Below are positions 35,361 through 44,959 of a stretch of 64,000 nucleotides of DNA, piece after piece. The translations under genes and the position numbers were made by a program. Below the pieces are notes generated by a model. That model did no database searches. It was not told the origin of the DNA and saw only the letters and a program-made list of their open reading frames with translations. This DNA comes from Advenella mimigardefordensis DPN7 (GTDB lineage: Bacteria > Pseudomonadota > Gammaproteobacteria > Burkholderiales > Burkholderiaceae_B), in the NCBI RefSeq assembly GCF_000521505.1, contig NZ_CP003915.1, positions 3,410,001-3,474,000 on the forward strand, written 5' to 3'. Positions within the stretch are counted from its first letter, which is position 1; each line of letters begins with the position of its first letter.

Positions 35361-36254
35361 ATGAAATTACCCACTTCACGACCGCTGGCCGCATTCGCCC
35401 GGTTTCTGCTTACCATGCTTGTTCTGGCACTGGCCATTTGGGCCGGCTGGATGCTCTGGATGCATTACGAGGTAGAGCCGTGGACGCGCGATGGCCGGGT
35501 CAAGGCCAATGTGGTACAGGTCGCGCCGGATGTCTCGGGCCTGGTGATGAACGTGGCCGTGCATGATAACCAGGATGTCAAGGCCGGCGAGCTGCTGTTT
35601 GAAATCGACCGGGCACGCTATCAACTGGCTTACGATCAGGCTCAGGCCGTGGTCCGGGCCGACATCGCTGCCCAGGACCAGGCACTGCGCGACGTTAAAC
35701 GCAACCGCTCGCTGGGCAAACTGGTGGCCGCCGAAACCCTGGAACAAAGCCGTATGCATCTGCAACAGGCACAGGCAGCACTGGCTCAGGCCAAAGTACA
35801 ACTGGCCAGCGCAGAATTGAACCTCACTCGCAGCCGGGTCTATGCCGTTACTGATGGCCGCATCACCAATCTGAGTTTGCGCGTCGGCGACTACGTGACC
35901 GTAGGCAAACCCGTTCTGGCGCTCATTGACAGCGCGTCGTTCTACGTTGAAGGCTATTTTGAAGAAGGCAAGCTGGGCAACATTCACCTCAATGACCCGG
36001 CTGCGGTCACCCTGATGGGCAGCAGCGCCATCATCAGGGGCCATGTGCAAAGCATTGCCCTGGGTATTGCCGATCGTGACCGTAGCATCGGCAGCGATCT
36101 GCTGCCCAATGTCAACCCGGTGTTCAACTGGATCCGCCTGGCGCAACGCGTGCCCGTACGCATTGCCATTGACAAGAAAGATGCACAGACAACGCTGGTT
36201 GCCGGGCAAACCGCAACAGTAAGTATCGAACAGAGCGACACGGATCGTCCATGA
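35361..36254 (+). CDS. HlyD-family membrane fusion (adaptor) protein, AaeA-like
   Basis: A 297-residue periplasmic adaptor. One N-terminal membrane anchor (FLLTMLVLALAIWAGWMLW, about 14-32) is followed by the biotinyl-lipoyl-like half motif (VQVAPDVSGLVMNVAVHDNQDVKAGELLFEID). A short coiled-coil hairpin rich in Ala/Gln (about 95-155) precedes the second lipoyl half and a beta barrel. The length and short hairpin are those of AaeA/EmrA-like partners of FUSC pumps. It starts 3 bases after the DUF1656 gene and precedes the outer membrane factor by 31 bases. Confidence 0.93.
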   Translation: MKLPTSRPLAAFARFLLTMLVLALAIWAGWMLWMHYEVEPWTRDGRVKANVVQVAPDVSGLVMNVAVHDNQDVKAGELLFEIDRARYQLAYDQAQAVVRADIAAQDQALRDVKRNRSLGKLVAAETLEQSRMHLQQAQAALAQAKVQLASAELNLTRSRVYAVTDGRITNLSLRVGDYVTVGKPVLALIDSASFYVEGYFEEGKLGNIHLNDPAAVTLMGSSAIIRGHVQSIALGIADRDRSIGSDLLPNVNPVFNWIRLAQRVPVRIAIDKKDAQTTLVAGQTATVSIEQSDTDRP

Positions 36255-36285
36255 ACGCACGCGCAAGCACTTTATTTGAAATCTG

Positions 36286-37710
36286 ATGATGAATTACCGC
36301 TTTTCAACCCTCACATTCTTGTCTCTGCTGGTGGCCGGCTGCACCGTGGTGGGGCCCGACTACCAGACACCAGCCGACGCCGTGATAAAACGACCGTCCG
36401 CTCAGGGCACCTTTGTTGGCGCGCAGGCAGGCAAGGTCTATTCCGACGCGCCCCTGCCGGCACATTGGTGGCGGCTCAATCATGACCCTGTCCTGGATCA
36501 ATTAATCGACAAGGCACTCAATACCAATGCCAACCTGCGTGCAGCGCAGGCAAATCTGGCCAGCGCCCGTGCCGCTGTTGCCGGTGCCCAGGCACAGCAA
36601 TCACCCGTGATCGACGTCAATGCGGCGACCAAATACGGCCACAGCTCAGGTCTGCAGCAATTGCAGCCGGACCTGCGCCCACCGGATCGCTGGTCGTACA
36701 GCAGCGGGCTGAATATTGCCTATCAGGTGGATCTTTTCGGGCAAATCCACCGCGCAATCGAGGCCTCCCAACAGGATGAACAGGCAGCGACAGCCACTTA
36801 CGAGGCGGCCCGCGTGACCGTTGCCGCCGAAACGGCGCGCGCCTATGCCGCCGTTTGCGCCGGCGGCATGCAATTGGCCTCTGCACAGAAGTCAGTACGT
36901 ATCCAGCAGGAATCGAGCGATATCGCGAACCAGTTGTGGCAGGCCGGACGGGGAACGCAACTGGATGTCACCCGCGCACGTGGCCAGGTACAACAACTGC
37001 GCGCCGATCTTCCGACACTCAAAGCGCAACAGCAGGTTGCCTTGTTCCGGCTGGCGACGCTGACAGGCGAGGCGCCGTCTGCCATGCCTGCATCGCTGTT
37101 CAAATGCGCTACGCCACCGCGCTTTACCGGCACCATTCCGGTTGGCAACGGTCAACAGCTATTGCGCCGCCGACCCGATATCCGGGCTGCCGAACGCAAG
37201 CTGGCCGCCGCCACAGCCAGAATCGGCGTGGCCATCGGCCAGTTGTATCCAACCATCACGCTGGGTCTGGCGACGGGCTCGGCCGGCCCCATGAGCATGT
37301 TGGGCAATAAAAGCACCACAAGTCTGAGCATAGGCCCGCTCATATCATGGACCTTGCCCAACACCGGTGCTGCACAGGCCGCTATCGCCCAGGCCCGGGC
37401 AACAGCCGATGCCGAATACGCACACTTTGATGCAACGGTATTAAATGCCCTGCAGGAAACCGAGAGTGCTCTGGTGATCTATGCACGTCAGCTGGAACGT
37501 CATGCTGCGCTGAAAGCCGCAAGGGACACGGCTGCACAGGCGGCCAGCCAGGCCTCGGCCCTGTACCAGGCGGGCAAAACGGATTACCTGCCAGTGCTGG
37601 ATGCCCAGCGCACACTGGCCAGTGCCGACAGCGCACTGGCAGCATCGCTGGCGCAACTGGCCGATATGCAGATAGATGTATTTCTGGCGCTGGGTGGTGG
37701 CTGGGAGTAA
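36286..37710 (+). CDS. Outer membrane factor lipoprotein, NodT/OprM family
   Basis: A 474-residue TolC-like outer membrane lipoprotein. The lipobox LVAGC has the lipidated Cys at residue 19 (counting from ATG 36286; ATG 36289 is one codon later). It is followed by TVVGPDYQTP, the conserved start of NodT/OprM proteins. Two helical repeats with FG-type loops and the RRPDIRAAERKLAAATARIGVAIGQLYPTI motif near residues 290-320 confirm the family. It supplies the exit duct for the FUSC/HlyD pump, which makes the five-gene operon self-sufficient, unlike E. coli aaeXAB which relies on another outer membrane protein. Confidence 0.95.
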   Translation: MMNYRFSTLTFLSLLVAGCTVVGPDYQTPADAVIKRPSAQGTFVGAQAGKVYSDAPLPAHWWRLNHDPVLDQLIDKALNTNANLRAAQANLASARAAVAGAQAQQSPVIDVNAATKYGHSSGLQQLQPDLRPPDRWSYSSGLNIAYQVDLFGQIHRAIEASQQDEQAATATYEAARVTVAAETARAYAAVCAGGMQLASAQKSVRIQQESSDIANQLWQAGRGTQLDVTRARGQVQQLRADLPTLKAQQQVALFRLATLTGEAPSAMPASLFKCATPPRFTGTIPVGNGQQLLRRRPDIRAAERKLAAATARIGVAIGQLYPTITLGLATGSAGPMSMLGNKSTTSLSIGPLISWTLPNTGAAQAAIAQARATADAEYAHFDATVLNALQETESALVIYARQLERHAALKAARDTAAQAASQASALYQAGKTDYLPVLDAQRTLASADSALAASLAQLADMQIDVFLALGGGWE

Positions 37711-37844
37711 CCCAAAAACGAGCCAGACGCGATGCGCCGGGAACTGTATCACCGTTGTGTTAACAACGCCGAATGTTCTCACAAGCGCCGGCAGTGCCGG
37801 CAGTCGCAGCCAGCCATGAAAGATTGGCGCGAATCCGCAAGCCG

Positions 37845-40514
37845 TCACTCAGCCAGATCCGGCAGCGACTGCCTGATCCGTGTCAACGCCTGCCACGGAT
37901 CATCCGCAAGCCTGGCCAGACGTTGCAGCACATTGCGGATAGTGAAGGCATCTGACGACTTGACGCGACCCAGTTCTTCCCAGCGCAGTGGTGTGGCCAC
38001 CGCGGCGCCAGGCCGGGCACGTAGCGAATACGAACAGACACTGGTCGCGCCACGCCCGTTGCGCAGATAATCGACGAATATCAGCCCCTTGCGCCGCTTT
38101 TTAGAGGCAGTGGCGATATAGGTATCCGGATGTGCTCCGGCCAGCGACTCGGCAAATGCCCGCGCAAACTGTCTTGCGTCGTCCCAGGGTGCCGGCGGGT
38201 TCAGAGGCGCTACCACGTGCAGCCCCTTACCACCGGTAGTGCGTACAAACGATTGCAACTGCAATTGCGCCAGCAAATCGCGCACCTGACGTGCCGCCTG
38301 CTTCACCTTGTTCCAGGGCACTTCGGCAGAAGGATCAAGATCAAACACCAGGCGATCGCAATGATCCGGGCTGTCGGCCTGCGCACCCCATGGATGAAAC
38401 TCCAGGGCATTAAACTGGACCAGTTGCATGACATCCGTCTTGTCGCGCACCATCAGATAATTCTGTCTGCCCCCCTGCTCTTCCTGCAGATTGACCGTAC
38501 TGACATCCATGCCGGCCGTATGATGCTTCTGGAAAAAGCAGGCGTTCTGCGTACCATCGGGACAACGCAGCACCGCCAGAGGACGCCCGATCAAGCCCGG
38601 CAAAAGCCAGTCCATCACGCGTTCGTAATAGTCGGCGACATCCTGCTTGCTCACGCCGAGCTCGGGGTACACCAGGCGATCCGGACTGCTGATGTGAACA
38701 ATCTCTTTTTTCATAGGCTCCTCTTGTGCCGGACTGCCACGCAGATCGGCAACTGATTTGTCTTCCCGCAATGCCCTGAAGGCCGTGTGACGTAACAGCC
38801 CCTGGCTGCTATAGCCACGATAAAACACCTCAACCACCTGTCGCGGCCTGACCCATTTCGCCCGTCGCAGATCCGAATCGATGTCCGCGACCGTGACCGT
38901 CGGCGCGGTCACGGCCTGAGGGCGTAGCATGGCCGATAGCTGGCGCAACATTGCATCATTCATGCCGGTCCCAACGCGCCCGGCAAGCCGCCAGCCGGTC
39001 CTGCCCTGCGGTACCGCCAGCAGCAATGAGCCAATACCCGTACGGCTGCCTTTCGGTTCAATGAAACCGGCAATGGCAAACTCATCACTGAGTTCCATCT
39101 TTATTTTCTGCCAGCTTCGACTGCGACCGGCGCGGTACGGTGCATTTATTCGTTTTGAAATAATGCCTTCGAGTTTTTCCGCAGTTACTTGTTTGAACAC
39201 ATCGGGGCCTGAACCCACCAGATGCGAGCTGTATCGCAGTCGTGATGGCGCGTCTTGTAACAGGGTCTGCAGCAATGCCTTGCGATCCTGCAAGGGCACA
39301 TCGCACAGATCAAGCCCTTCCAGATGAATCAGGTCAAATAGCAGATAGCTCAATGGCGCCTGCTGCTCACCGGACAGTGTGGCCTGCAATGCCGAAAAGT
39401 CGCTGCGCACTCCGTTGAGCACCACCAGCTCTCCATCGAATGCCGCCTGCTGCAACCCCAGCAATGCCATATCACGAGCGACATCAGGCAGGCGCGCTGT
39501 CCAGTCCAGACCATTGCGCGACCACAAGGCGGGAACGCCATCAACAATTGTGCACAACAGGCGATAGCCATCCCATTTGACTTCGTGCAACCAGTCATCG
39601 CCGACCGGCGCCTTATCCGCAGGTTCGCATAATTGCGGCGCAAATGGCTTGTGCAGCAACGTCTGTCGGGTTGCTCCTTTGAAGGCGTCCAGCTGCGCAC
39701 GCCATGTCGTCGTCGCTGGATTGCGCCGTCGGTTCGCGTCGGTAGTGGTGGTGACGGCTTTTGATGCTGAGGCTTTAGATGCTGCACCTTTTGATGCTGC
39801 ACCTTTTGATGCTGCACCTTTTGACGTTGCACCTTTTGACGTTGCACCTTTTGACGTTGCTCCTTTTGACGCTGTGACTTTTGACGTCACTCCCTTTGAC
39901 GTGACGCCTTTCGAGGTGATTCCTTTGGTGACTTTACCGGTTGCAGGTCTCTTGCCTGCATACGTCTGCCGGGTATTCATCGCGCCGTGAGTACCACGCT
40001 GTGCCGCCTCATCAACAAAATCATCCGCCTCCCGATTGCTGGCAAAGGCATCGTCCTGTTTGATCAATAACCACTGGCGCTGACTGGTTCGGCGATGACT
40101 TCGGATCAGATGCCATCCGCCCTGTAATATGTCGCCGAACAGTTCAAACGTCAAATGCCCCTTTGCCAGCTGCTTTTCGGCGTCTTCGCTGGTGCTCCAG
40201 ATACCGCTGTCGAATATCCTGACATGACCGCCACCGTATTCGCCTTTGGGTATATCACCCTCGAAACGGGCATAGCTGACCGGGTGATCCTCCACTTCCA
40301 CCGCCAGGCGTTTGACAGAAGGATCAAGGCTGGGGCCCTTGGGCACGGCCCAGCTCTTGAGCACGCCGGCCATCTGCAGGCGAAAATCATAATGACGATG
40401 GCTGGCATGATGCAGCTGGACAACAAAGACAGGCCGGCCGCCGCCAATCGCGTTTTCCTGCGGTTCCGGCGTTCGGTCGAACCGGCGTTTGCGCTGATAA
40501 TCGGCAAGGCTCAT
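37845..40514 (-). CDS. ligD: LigD, multidomain NHEJ DNA ligase D
   Basis: An 889-residue bacterial NHEJ ligase in the Pseudomonas order phosphoesterase-ligase-polymerase. The 3'-phosphoesterase domain (about 25-160) has HHASHRHYDFRLQ and EDHPVSYARFEG with the metal His/Asp residues. The ligase domain (about 285-600) has the adenylated Lys313 in EVKWDGYRLL. The primase-polymerase domain (about 620-885) has FDLDPS with its metal Asp pair. Between phosphoesterase and ligase lies an unusual TSKGA repeat linker (about 192-253). It starts 32 bases after ku. The system joins blunt or damaged double-strand breaks, chiefly in non-growing cells. Confidence 0.96.
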   Translation of the reverse strand: MSLADYQRKRRFDRTPEPQENAIGGGRPVFVVQLHHASHRHYDFRLQMAGVLKSWAVPKGPSLDPSVKRLAVEVEDHPVSYARFEGDIPKGEYGGGHVRIFDSGIWSTSEDAEKQLAKGHLTFELFGDILQGGWHLIRSHRRTSQRQWLLIKQDDAFASNREADDFVDEAAQRGTHGAMNTRQTYAGKRPATGKVTKGITSKGVTSKGVTSKVTASKGATSKGATSKGATSKGAASKGAASKGAASKASASKAVTTTTDANRRRNPATTTWRAQLDAFKGATRQTLLHKPFAPQLCEPADKAPVGDDWLHEVKWDGYRLLCTIVDGVPALWSRNGLDWTARLPDVARDMALLGLQQAAFDGELVVLNGVRSDFSALQATLSGEQQAPLSYLLFDLIHLEGLDLCDVPLQDRKALLQTLLQDAPSRLRYSSHLVGSGPDVFKQVTAEKLEGIISKRINAPYRAGRSRSWQKIKMELSDEFAIAGFIEPKGSRTGIGSLLLAVPQGRTGWRLAGRVGTGMNDAMLRQLSAMLRPQAVTAPTVTVADIDSDLRRAKWVRPRQVVEVFYRGYSSQGLLRHTAFRALREDKSVADLRGSPAQEEPMKKEIVHISSPDRLVYPELGVSKQDVADYYERVMDWLLPGLIGRPLAVLRCPDGTQNACFFQKHHTAGMDVSTVNLQEEQGGRQNYLMVRDKTDVMQLVQFNALEFHPWGAQADSPDHCDRLVFDLDPSAEVPWNKVKQAARQVRDLLAQLQLQSFVRTTGGKGLHVVAPLNPPAPWDDARQFARAFAESLAGAHPDTYIATASKKRRKGLIFVDYLRNGRGATSVCSYSLRARPGAAVATPLRWEELGRVKSSDAFTIRNVLQRLARLADDPWQALTRIRQSLPDLAE
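39756..39941 (-). repeat. 15-bp tandem repeat array encoding the LigD TSKGA linker
   Basis: About eleven 15-base units, with clean copies GATGCTGCACCTTTT and GACGTTGCACCTTTT on the + strand around 39780-39860 and degenerate copies further up. They encode five-residue TSKGA/ASKGA/TSKGV units in LigD. Unit length is a multiple of three, so gain or loss of copies keeps the frame. Confidence 0.85.
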
Positions 40515-40546
40515 AGCACCTCCGGTCTTGTTTGGAAAAGAGCGCG

Positions 40547-41701
40547 CTATGCCGCCTTTTTGGTGCCAGTCGCCCGCTTGCGTGATCCTGAAGCAGTGCC
40601 GGTTGACCTTGCGCTTTTCCTGGTTGTCGTCTTGCTGCTTGTCTTGCTTGCTGCCCTGGCTGCTTTTCCGGTGGTTGCGGCTGATTTGCCAGTCGCTTTC
40701 CCGCTGCCGGCCTTATCCTTATTCGTTTTACCGTGGTTCGCTTTCGGACTGCTCGCTTTACCGTTGCCCGCTTTAGAGGCGCGCGGTGCAGACGCCTGCG
40801 TTGCCTTTGCAGGCGCTTTTTTTGATTTACTGTCAGCTGTGCTGTCGCTGCCGGCCGCAGCAGATCGCGAGCTGGCCGACTTCGGCGGCGTCCGCTTATT
40901 GGTTGCCAGACTTTGCTTGAGCAGAGACATGAAGTCAACGACGTTGGTGGCGGCATTCTCCGGAACGGCTGCCTCGTCCAGATCGTCGTCCGGACGATGG
41001 CTTACCTTGTTGGCCTTCATTCTTTTTTTGATCACATCTGTAAGCCGCTGCCGGAACTCATCCTTATATTGGTCTGGTTGCCAGTCCACTTCCATGGATG
41101 AAATCAATTGGCTGGCCATGTCCATTTCCTGACGGGAAATCCGGTACTCACTCAACTTGCCTTCCGGAATCCGGTAGTCTTGCACATCGATGAGTTCCTG
41201 CGGATATCGCAGCAGAATCAGCATAAGCGCATCGCCTTGCGGCATGACGGCACACAGATATTCACGCGTGCGTATGACCACACGTGCGATCCCGATCTTG
41301 CCAGCATCGCGCAGCGTTTCGCGCAACAAGACGTACCCTTTCTCCGCCTTTTTTCCGGGTACCAGCACATAGGGTTTTTCGAAATAGGCCGGGCCGATCG
41401 CACTGGCATCAACAAATGCCTCTACATCGACCGACTCCTTGCTTTGCGGCGCTGCATCGCGAATGTCATCGGGTTCAAGAACGACGTAATTGCCCTTGCT
41501 ATATTCAAACGCCTTGACGATATCCTTCCATGGTACCTCGTCGCCCGTGTCGGCATTGACCCGTTCATAGCGTACCGGCGCATTATCACGCGAGTCCAGC
41601 ATCCGAAAATGCAGATCAATGCGCCGTTCCCCGGGCATCAAAGCCACCGGGATATTCAACAATCCAAAGGAAATCGTACCATTCCAGATCGGGCGTGCCA
41701 T
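40547..41701 (-). CDS. ku: Ku, bacterial NHEJ end-binding protein with long basic tail
   Basis: A 384-residue Ku homodimer subunit that rings DNA ends and recruits LigD. The core beta barrel and bridge occupy residues 1-260 (MARPIWNGTISFGLLNIPVAL; later DYRIPEGKLSEYRIS and the LLKQSL segment). From about 265 to the end is a tail rich in Lys, Ala, Ser and Thr, with repeats such as GKATGKSAATTGKAA and a TGTKKAA end. Bacterial Ku is often 260-300 residues, so the tail is long; similar tails in Mycobacterium bind DNA. The gene is upstream of ligD, 32 bases apart, same strand, probably one transcript. Confidence 0.96.
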   Translation of the reverse strand: MARPIWNGTISFGLLNIPVALMPGERRIDLHFRMLDSRDNAPVRYERVNADTGDEVPWKDIVKAFEYSKGNYVVLEPDDIRDAAPQSKESVDVEAFVDASAIGPAYFEKPYVLVPGKKAEKGYVLLRETLRDAGKIGIARVVIRTREYLCAVMPQGDALMLILLRYPQELIDVQDYRIPEGKLSEYRISRQEMDMASQLISSMEVDWQPDQYKDEFRQRLTDVIKKRMKANKVSHRPDDDLDEAAVPENAATNVVDFMSLLKQSLATNKRTPPKSASSRSAAAGSDSTADSKSKKAPAKATQASAPRASKAGNGKASSPKANHGKTNKDKAGSGKATGKSAATTGKAARAASKTSSKTTTRKSARSTGTASGSRKRATGTKKAA

Positions 41702-41826
41702 GTCAGTTCCTTACTCAAGATCATCTATGCGCCAACTGCAGTGCGAGTCCTGCAACAATGTGAATCGCAGCAAAGGCTGATTCAATATCAAATACGACGA
41801 AACGGCGGGGGTATTGCTGTAAACGT

Positions 41827-42255
41827 TCAGGCCTGCGTGACTTTCTGACCCAATGCGTCGATCAGCGGCGTGCCGTCGGCGCGATTGACGGCGCCTTTTT
41901 GCGGCAAAGGTAAAATATCCAGTACCAGCTCTGCCGGGCGGCACAGGCGCGCGCCTTTTGGCGTGACCACGAAGGGACGATTAATCAAAATCGGGTATTC
42001 AATCATGGCATCAAGCAGCCGCTCATCGCTCACAGCCGGATCATCCAGTCCGAGTTCTTTGAACAGCGTTTCTTTCTCGCGCACGGCTTCACGTACACTG
42101 ATACCCGCCTTCTCTATAACCGCCACCAGCTCCTCGCGGGAAGGCGGATTGTGCAGGTACTCGATCACATTGGGTTCAACACCCGTATTGCGGATAAGCG
42201 CCAGCGTCGTGCGTGAAGTCCCGCAGCGGGTATTGTGATAAATGGTGATATCCAT
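41827..42255 (-). CDS. arsC: ArsC-family thioredoxin-fold protein (glutaredoxin-coupled arsenate reductase)
   Basis: A 142-residue ArsC/Spx-fold protein. The catalytic Cys11 lies in HNTRCGTSRTTL, the form seen in Grx-dependent arsenate reductases (HNPxCGTSR). The anion-binding Arg region RPFVVTPKGARLCRP (about 93-107) is also present. It would reduce arsenate to arsenite at the expense of glutathione. There is no arsR, arsB or acr3 gene next to it, so it is a stand-alone arsC. The start at 42255 was chosen for the family N-terminus MDITIYHN; the frame continues to 42285. Confidence 0.9.
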   Translation of the reverse strand: MDITIYHNTRCGTSRTTLALIRNTGVEPNVIEYLHNPPSREELVAVIEKAGISVREAVREKETLFKELGLDDPAVSDERLLDAMIEYPILINRPFVVTPKGARLCRPAELVLDILPLPQKGAVNRADGTPLIDALGQKVTQA

Positions 42256-42510
42256 AAGAAGGTTCCTGATCCAAGAGTGGTTCAATCATAGCATTTAGCG
42301 AAGCGAATGCGTGTAACCATTGGCAGTGGTAGCCGGATCGTGGCGATAGCACGCTGCCCGGCCGCTCTACCCCGCTCTACCCGCAAGGCGCGGGCGCATA
42401 ATGCCATATGCAATAACGGGCGCTCGTCAATCACGCCCAGTGAAGTGCCTGTTAAAAGCTGCCTGCTGAGGGGGCCGCAAAATGGGCTCCCTCAATCCCA
42501 AAGCAGGCAC

Positions 42511-43788
42511 TCAGCCTTTGCTGTGCTGCAATGCCTGATCCAGATCAGCCAGAATGTCATCGATATGCTCGATGCCCACAGACAGCCGAACCATATCCTG
42601 GCTCACGCCGGCTTTCTCCAGCTCCTCATCGTTCAACTGGCGATGGGTCGTTGTTGCCGGATGGCATGCCAGGGATTTGGCATCACCAATATTCACCAGA
42701 CGGGTAATGAGTTGCAGCGCGTCAATAAAGCGCGCACCGGCCTCGGCACCACCTTTCACACCAAAACACAGAATGGCGGATGGTTTGCCACCCATATATT
42801 GAAGCGCCAGCGCGTGTTCCGGATGATCGGGCAAGCCGGCGTATTTCACCCAGCTCACCTGCTCGTGTTGCTGCAGAAACTGCGCCACCTTCAGCGCATT
42901 TTCACAATGGCGCTCGACACGCAATGCCAGCGTTTCAATCCCCTGCAGAATCTGAAAGGCGGCCAGCGGCGCCAGTGCAGCGCCGGTATTGCGCAGCGGG
43001 CCCACGCGGCATCGGCCAATAAAGGCAGCTTCGGCAAAGGCTTCGGTATAGACCACGCCATGATAGGCCGGATCGGGCTCATTCAATACCGCAAAACGTT
43101 CTTTATGCTCTGCCCAGGGGAACTGACCGGAATCGACGATGGCCCCGGCAATCGTTGTGCCATGGCCACCCATATATTTGGTGAGTGAATGCACCACTAT
43201 ATCGGCGCCGTGTTCAAACGGACGGCACAGCGCCGGCGTGGCCACGGTGTTATCAACAATCAGCGGTACTCCGTGCCGGTGTGCTGCGTCTGCCAATGCA
43301 CGCAGATCAATCAGGTTACCTGCCGGGTTGCCGATGGATTCGCAGAACACTGCCTTGGTCTTGTCATCAATCAACGCTTCAAGCGCCGCAATATCATCGT
43401 GAGGTGCCATGCGCACCTCAATTGCCTGGCGTGGAAAGGCATGGGCAAACAGATTATAGGTACCACCATATAGTTTACTGACCGAGACGATATTGTCACC
43501 CGACTGAGTAATAGTCTGAATGGCATAGGTAATGGCCGCCATTCCCGACGCAACCGCCAGCGCCGCGATACCACCCTCCAGGGCGGCCACACGCTCTTCC
43601 AAGACTGCATTGGTCGGATTCATGATTCGTGTGTAGATATTGCCGGCCACTTTCAGGTCAAACAGATCGGCACCGTGCTGCGTATTATCAAACGCATACG
43701 AGGAGGTCTGATAAATAGGAACAGCGACTGCCTTGGTGGTGGGTTCCGGCGAATAACCTGCATGGATGGCCAGTGTCTCAAGCTTCAT
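42511..43788 (-). CDS. metY: O-acetylhomoserine sulfhydrylase (MetY-type Cys/Met metabolism PLP enzyme)
   Basis: A 425-residue PLP enzyme of the cystathionine-gamma-synthase fold. It begins with the typical [27 protein letters not shown], and the PLP lysine is in [11 protein letters not shown] near residue 210. The 425-residue length and N-terminal pattern indicate O-acetylhomoserine (thiol)-lyase rather than the shorter (~390) cystathionine gamma-synthase or beta-lyase. It makes homocysteine from O-acetylhomoserine and sulfide. It is monocistronic and starts at 43788 with AGGAGA upstream. I see no SAM riboswitch in the 168 bases before it. Confidence 0.93.
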   Translation of the reverse strand: MKLETLAIHAGYSPEPTTKAVAVPIYQTSSYAFDNTQHGADLFDLKVAGNIYTRIMNPTNAVLEERVAALEGGIAALAVASGMAAITYAIQTITQSGDNIVSVSKLYGGTYNLFAHAFPRQAIEVRMAPHDDIAALEALIDDKTKAVFCESIGNPAGNLIDLRALADAAHRHGVPLIVDNTVATPALCRPFEHGADIVVHSLTKYMGGHGTTIAGAIVDSGQFPWAEHKERFAVLNEPDPAYHGVVYTEAFAEAAFIGRCRVGPLRNTGAALAPLAAFQILQGIETLALRVERHCENALKVAQFLQQHEQVSWVKYAGLPDHPEHALALQYMGGKPSAILCFGVKGGAEAGARFIDALQLITRLVNIGDAKSLACHPATTTHRQLNDEELEKAGVSQDMVRLSVGIEHIDDILADLDQALQHSKG

Positions 43789-43956
43789 TTCGTCTCCTTT
43801 CTGGAATTAAATCCCGAAGTACATTTCCAGTACTGTGAATAGCACAATAAATAACCAATCCCGCTTTATACCCGACATCACAGGTTCTGTCAGCCTACCA
43901 GTTGATCTTTGCTTATGCATTTCAGATATGTAGCACTAATGAATTCGATCCATATG

Positions 43957-44808
43957 TTATAAGCGGCCGGCCTGACCTGCTGCTACCCTGGCGCCCTGTG
44001 TGCGCCGTCCCTTGCGGTATTCGTCGGGCGTGGTACCCATCAGACGCCGGAACATGCTGATAAATGCTGACGCACTGCTGTAGCCCAGATCCAGACCGAT
44101 CGCTTCCACGGTTTCACCCCGATCAAGCCGCGCCAGCGATGCCAGTACCTTCAGCCGCTGACGCCATTCAACAAAAGACATGCCCAGGTCCCGCTGGCAG
44201 CGGCGCATCAATGTTCTTTCTGTCGTATGGCTAACCGCAGCAAACTCGGCAATCGTACGCGTATCGCCCGGATTGGCCTGAAGCGCCAGCAACACAGGCT
44301 TCAGTAACGGATCGTCTGAGGTTGGCAGGTAAGTTCCGGCACAATCGGCCAGTTCCAGTTGATCGACCAGAACCTGCAGCAGGCGTTGCTCCTGCTGCGT
44401 CGCAACAATGGCCGGCGGTTTCCTGCCAAGCTCATCAAGCAGCGCACGCATGAACGGACTCACCGTCAATGCACAGGTCACGCCGGGCAGAGCCTGGCAC
44501 AGCGCTGCTTCTACGTATAGGGAGCAGTGAATGCCAGCCAGGCGATTGAACGCAATATGCTCGGTTCGGGGCGGCAGCCAAAGACCGTATTGGGGTGGGG
44601 CAAGATAATGCTCGTGCGCCAGCTCAATCTCCATAATGCCGCTGAAGGAGTAAACAAACTCGCCCCAGTGGTGAAAGTGACGCGGATAAACCGTATCTGC
44701 CTGGACGCTCACCGCCCGAAAAACAATGGGTGCAGGCAATGTTGTCGTCTCAAATGGCGGCCGACGCAAATGCGTCGCAGTATCGGGTGAAAAACCGGAT
44801 TTTTTCAT
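43957..44808 (-). CDS. AraC-family regulator with cupin-type sensor domain
   Basis: A 283-residue AraC/XylS regulator. An N-terminal cupin-like sensor (about 25-110, with PRHFHHWGEFVYSFSG) is followed by two C-terminal helix-turn-helix motifs (about 185-270; TIAEFAAVSHTTERTLMRRCQRDLG, then ETVEAIGLDLGYSSASAFISMFRRLMG). The start at 44808 is uncertain: 44847 is in frame and neither has a strong ribosome binding site. It is divergent from a DMT transporter gene across a 151-base gap and probably controls it. Confidence 0.9.
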   Translation of the reverse strand: MKKSGFSPDTATHLRRPPFETTTLPAPIVFRAVSVQADTVYPRHFHHWGEFVYSFSGIMEIELAHEHYLAPPQYGLWLPPRTEHIAFNRLAGIHCSLYVEAALCQALPGVTCALTVSPFMRALLDELGRKPPAIVATQQEQRLLQVLVDQLELADCAGTYLPTSDDPLLKPVLLALQANPGDTRTIAEFAAVSHTTERTLMRRCQRDLGMSFVEWRQRLKVLASLARLDRGETVEAIGLDLGYSSASAFISMFRRLMGTTPDEYRKGRRTQGARVAAGQAGRL

Positions 44809-44959
44809 TGCTGTGATGACCTGGAAAGCAGGCAAACGTACCCGCATACCAAAATTGACTTAATACCGATATCGATTGTCATATTTACACTATATGCCGG
44901 TAATCCGTCAATGGGATAATTGAATTTTGCTATAGACTTATCTCGAACAGGAACAAAAA

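Noticed and set aside
35376..36266. 296-codon open frame on - strand
   Set aside because: Antisense to the HlyD-type adaptor gene, which has clear lipoyl motifs; the antisense product has none.
40155..41132. 325-codon open frame on + strand
   Set aside because: Spans the antisense of both ligD and ku, including their repetitive segments; no family resemblance.
42445..42511. Possible terminator (AGTGCCTG ... CAGGCACT) beyond metY
   Set aside because: The arms are more than 50 bases apart, the second arm runs into the metY stop codon, and no T tract follows on the gene's strand; not a convincing terminator.
43789..43956. SAM-type riboswitch upstream of metY
   Set aside because: I looked for the conserved stems or a leader of the right length and found neither.
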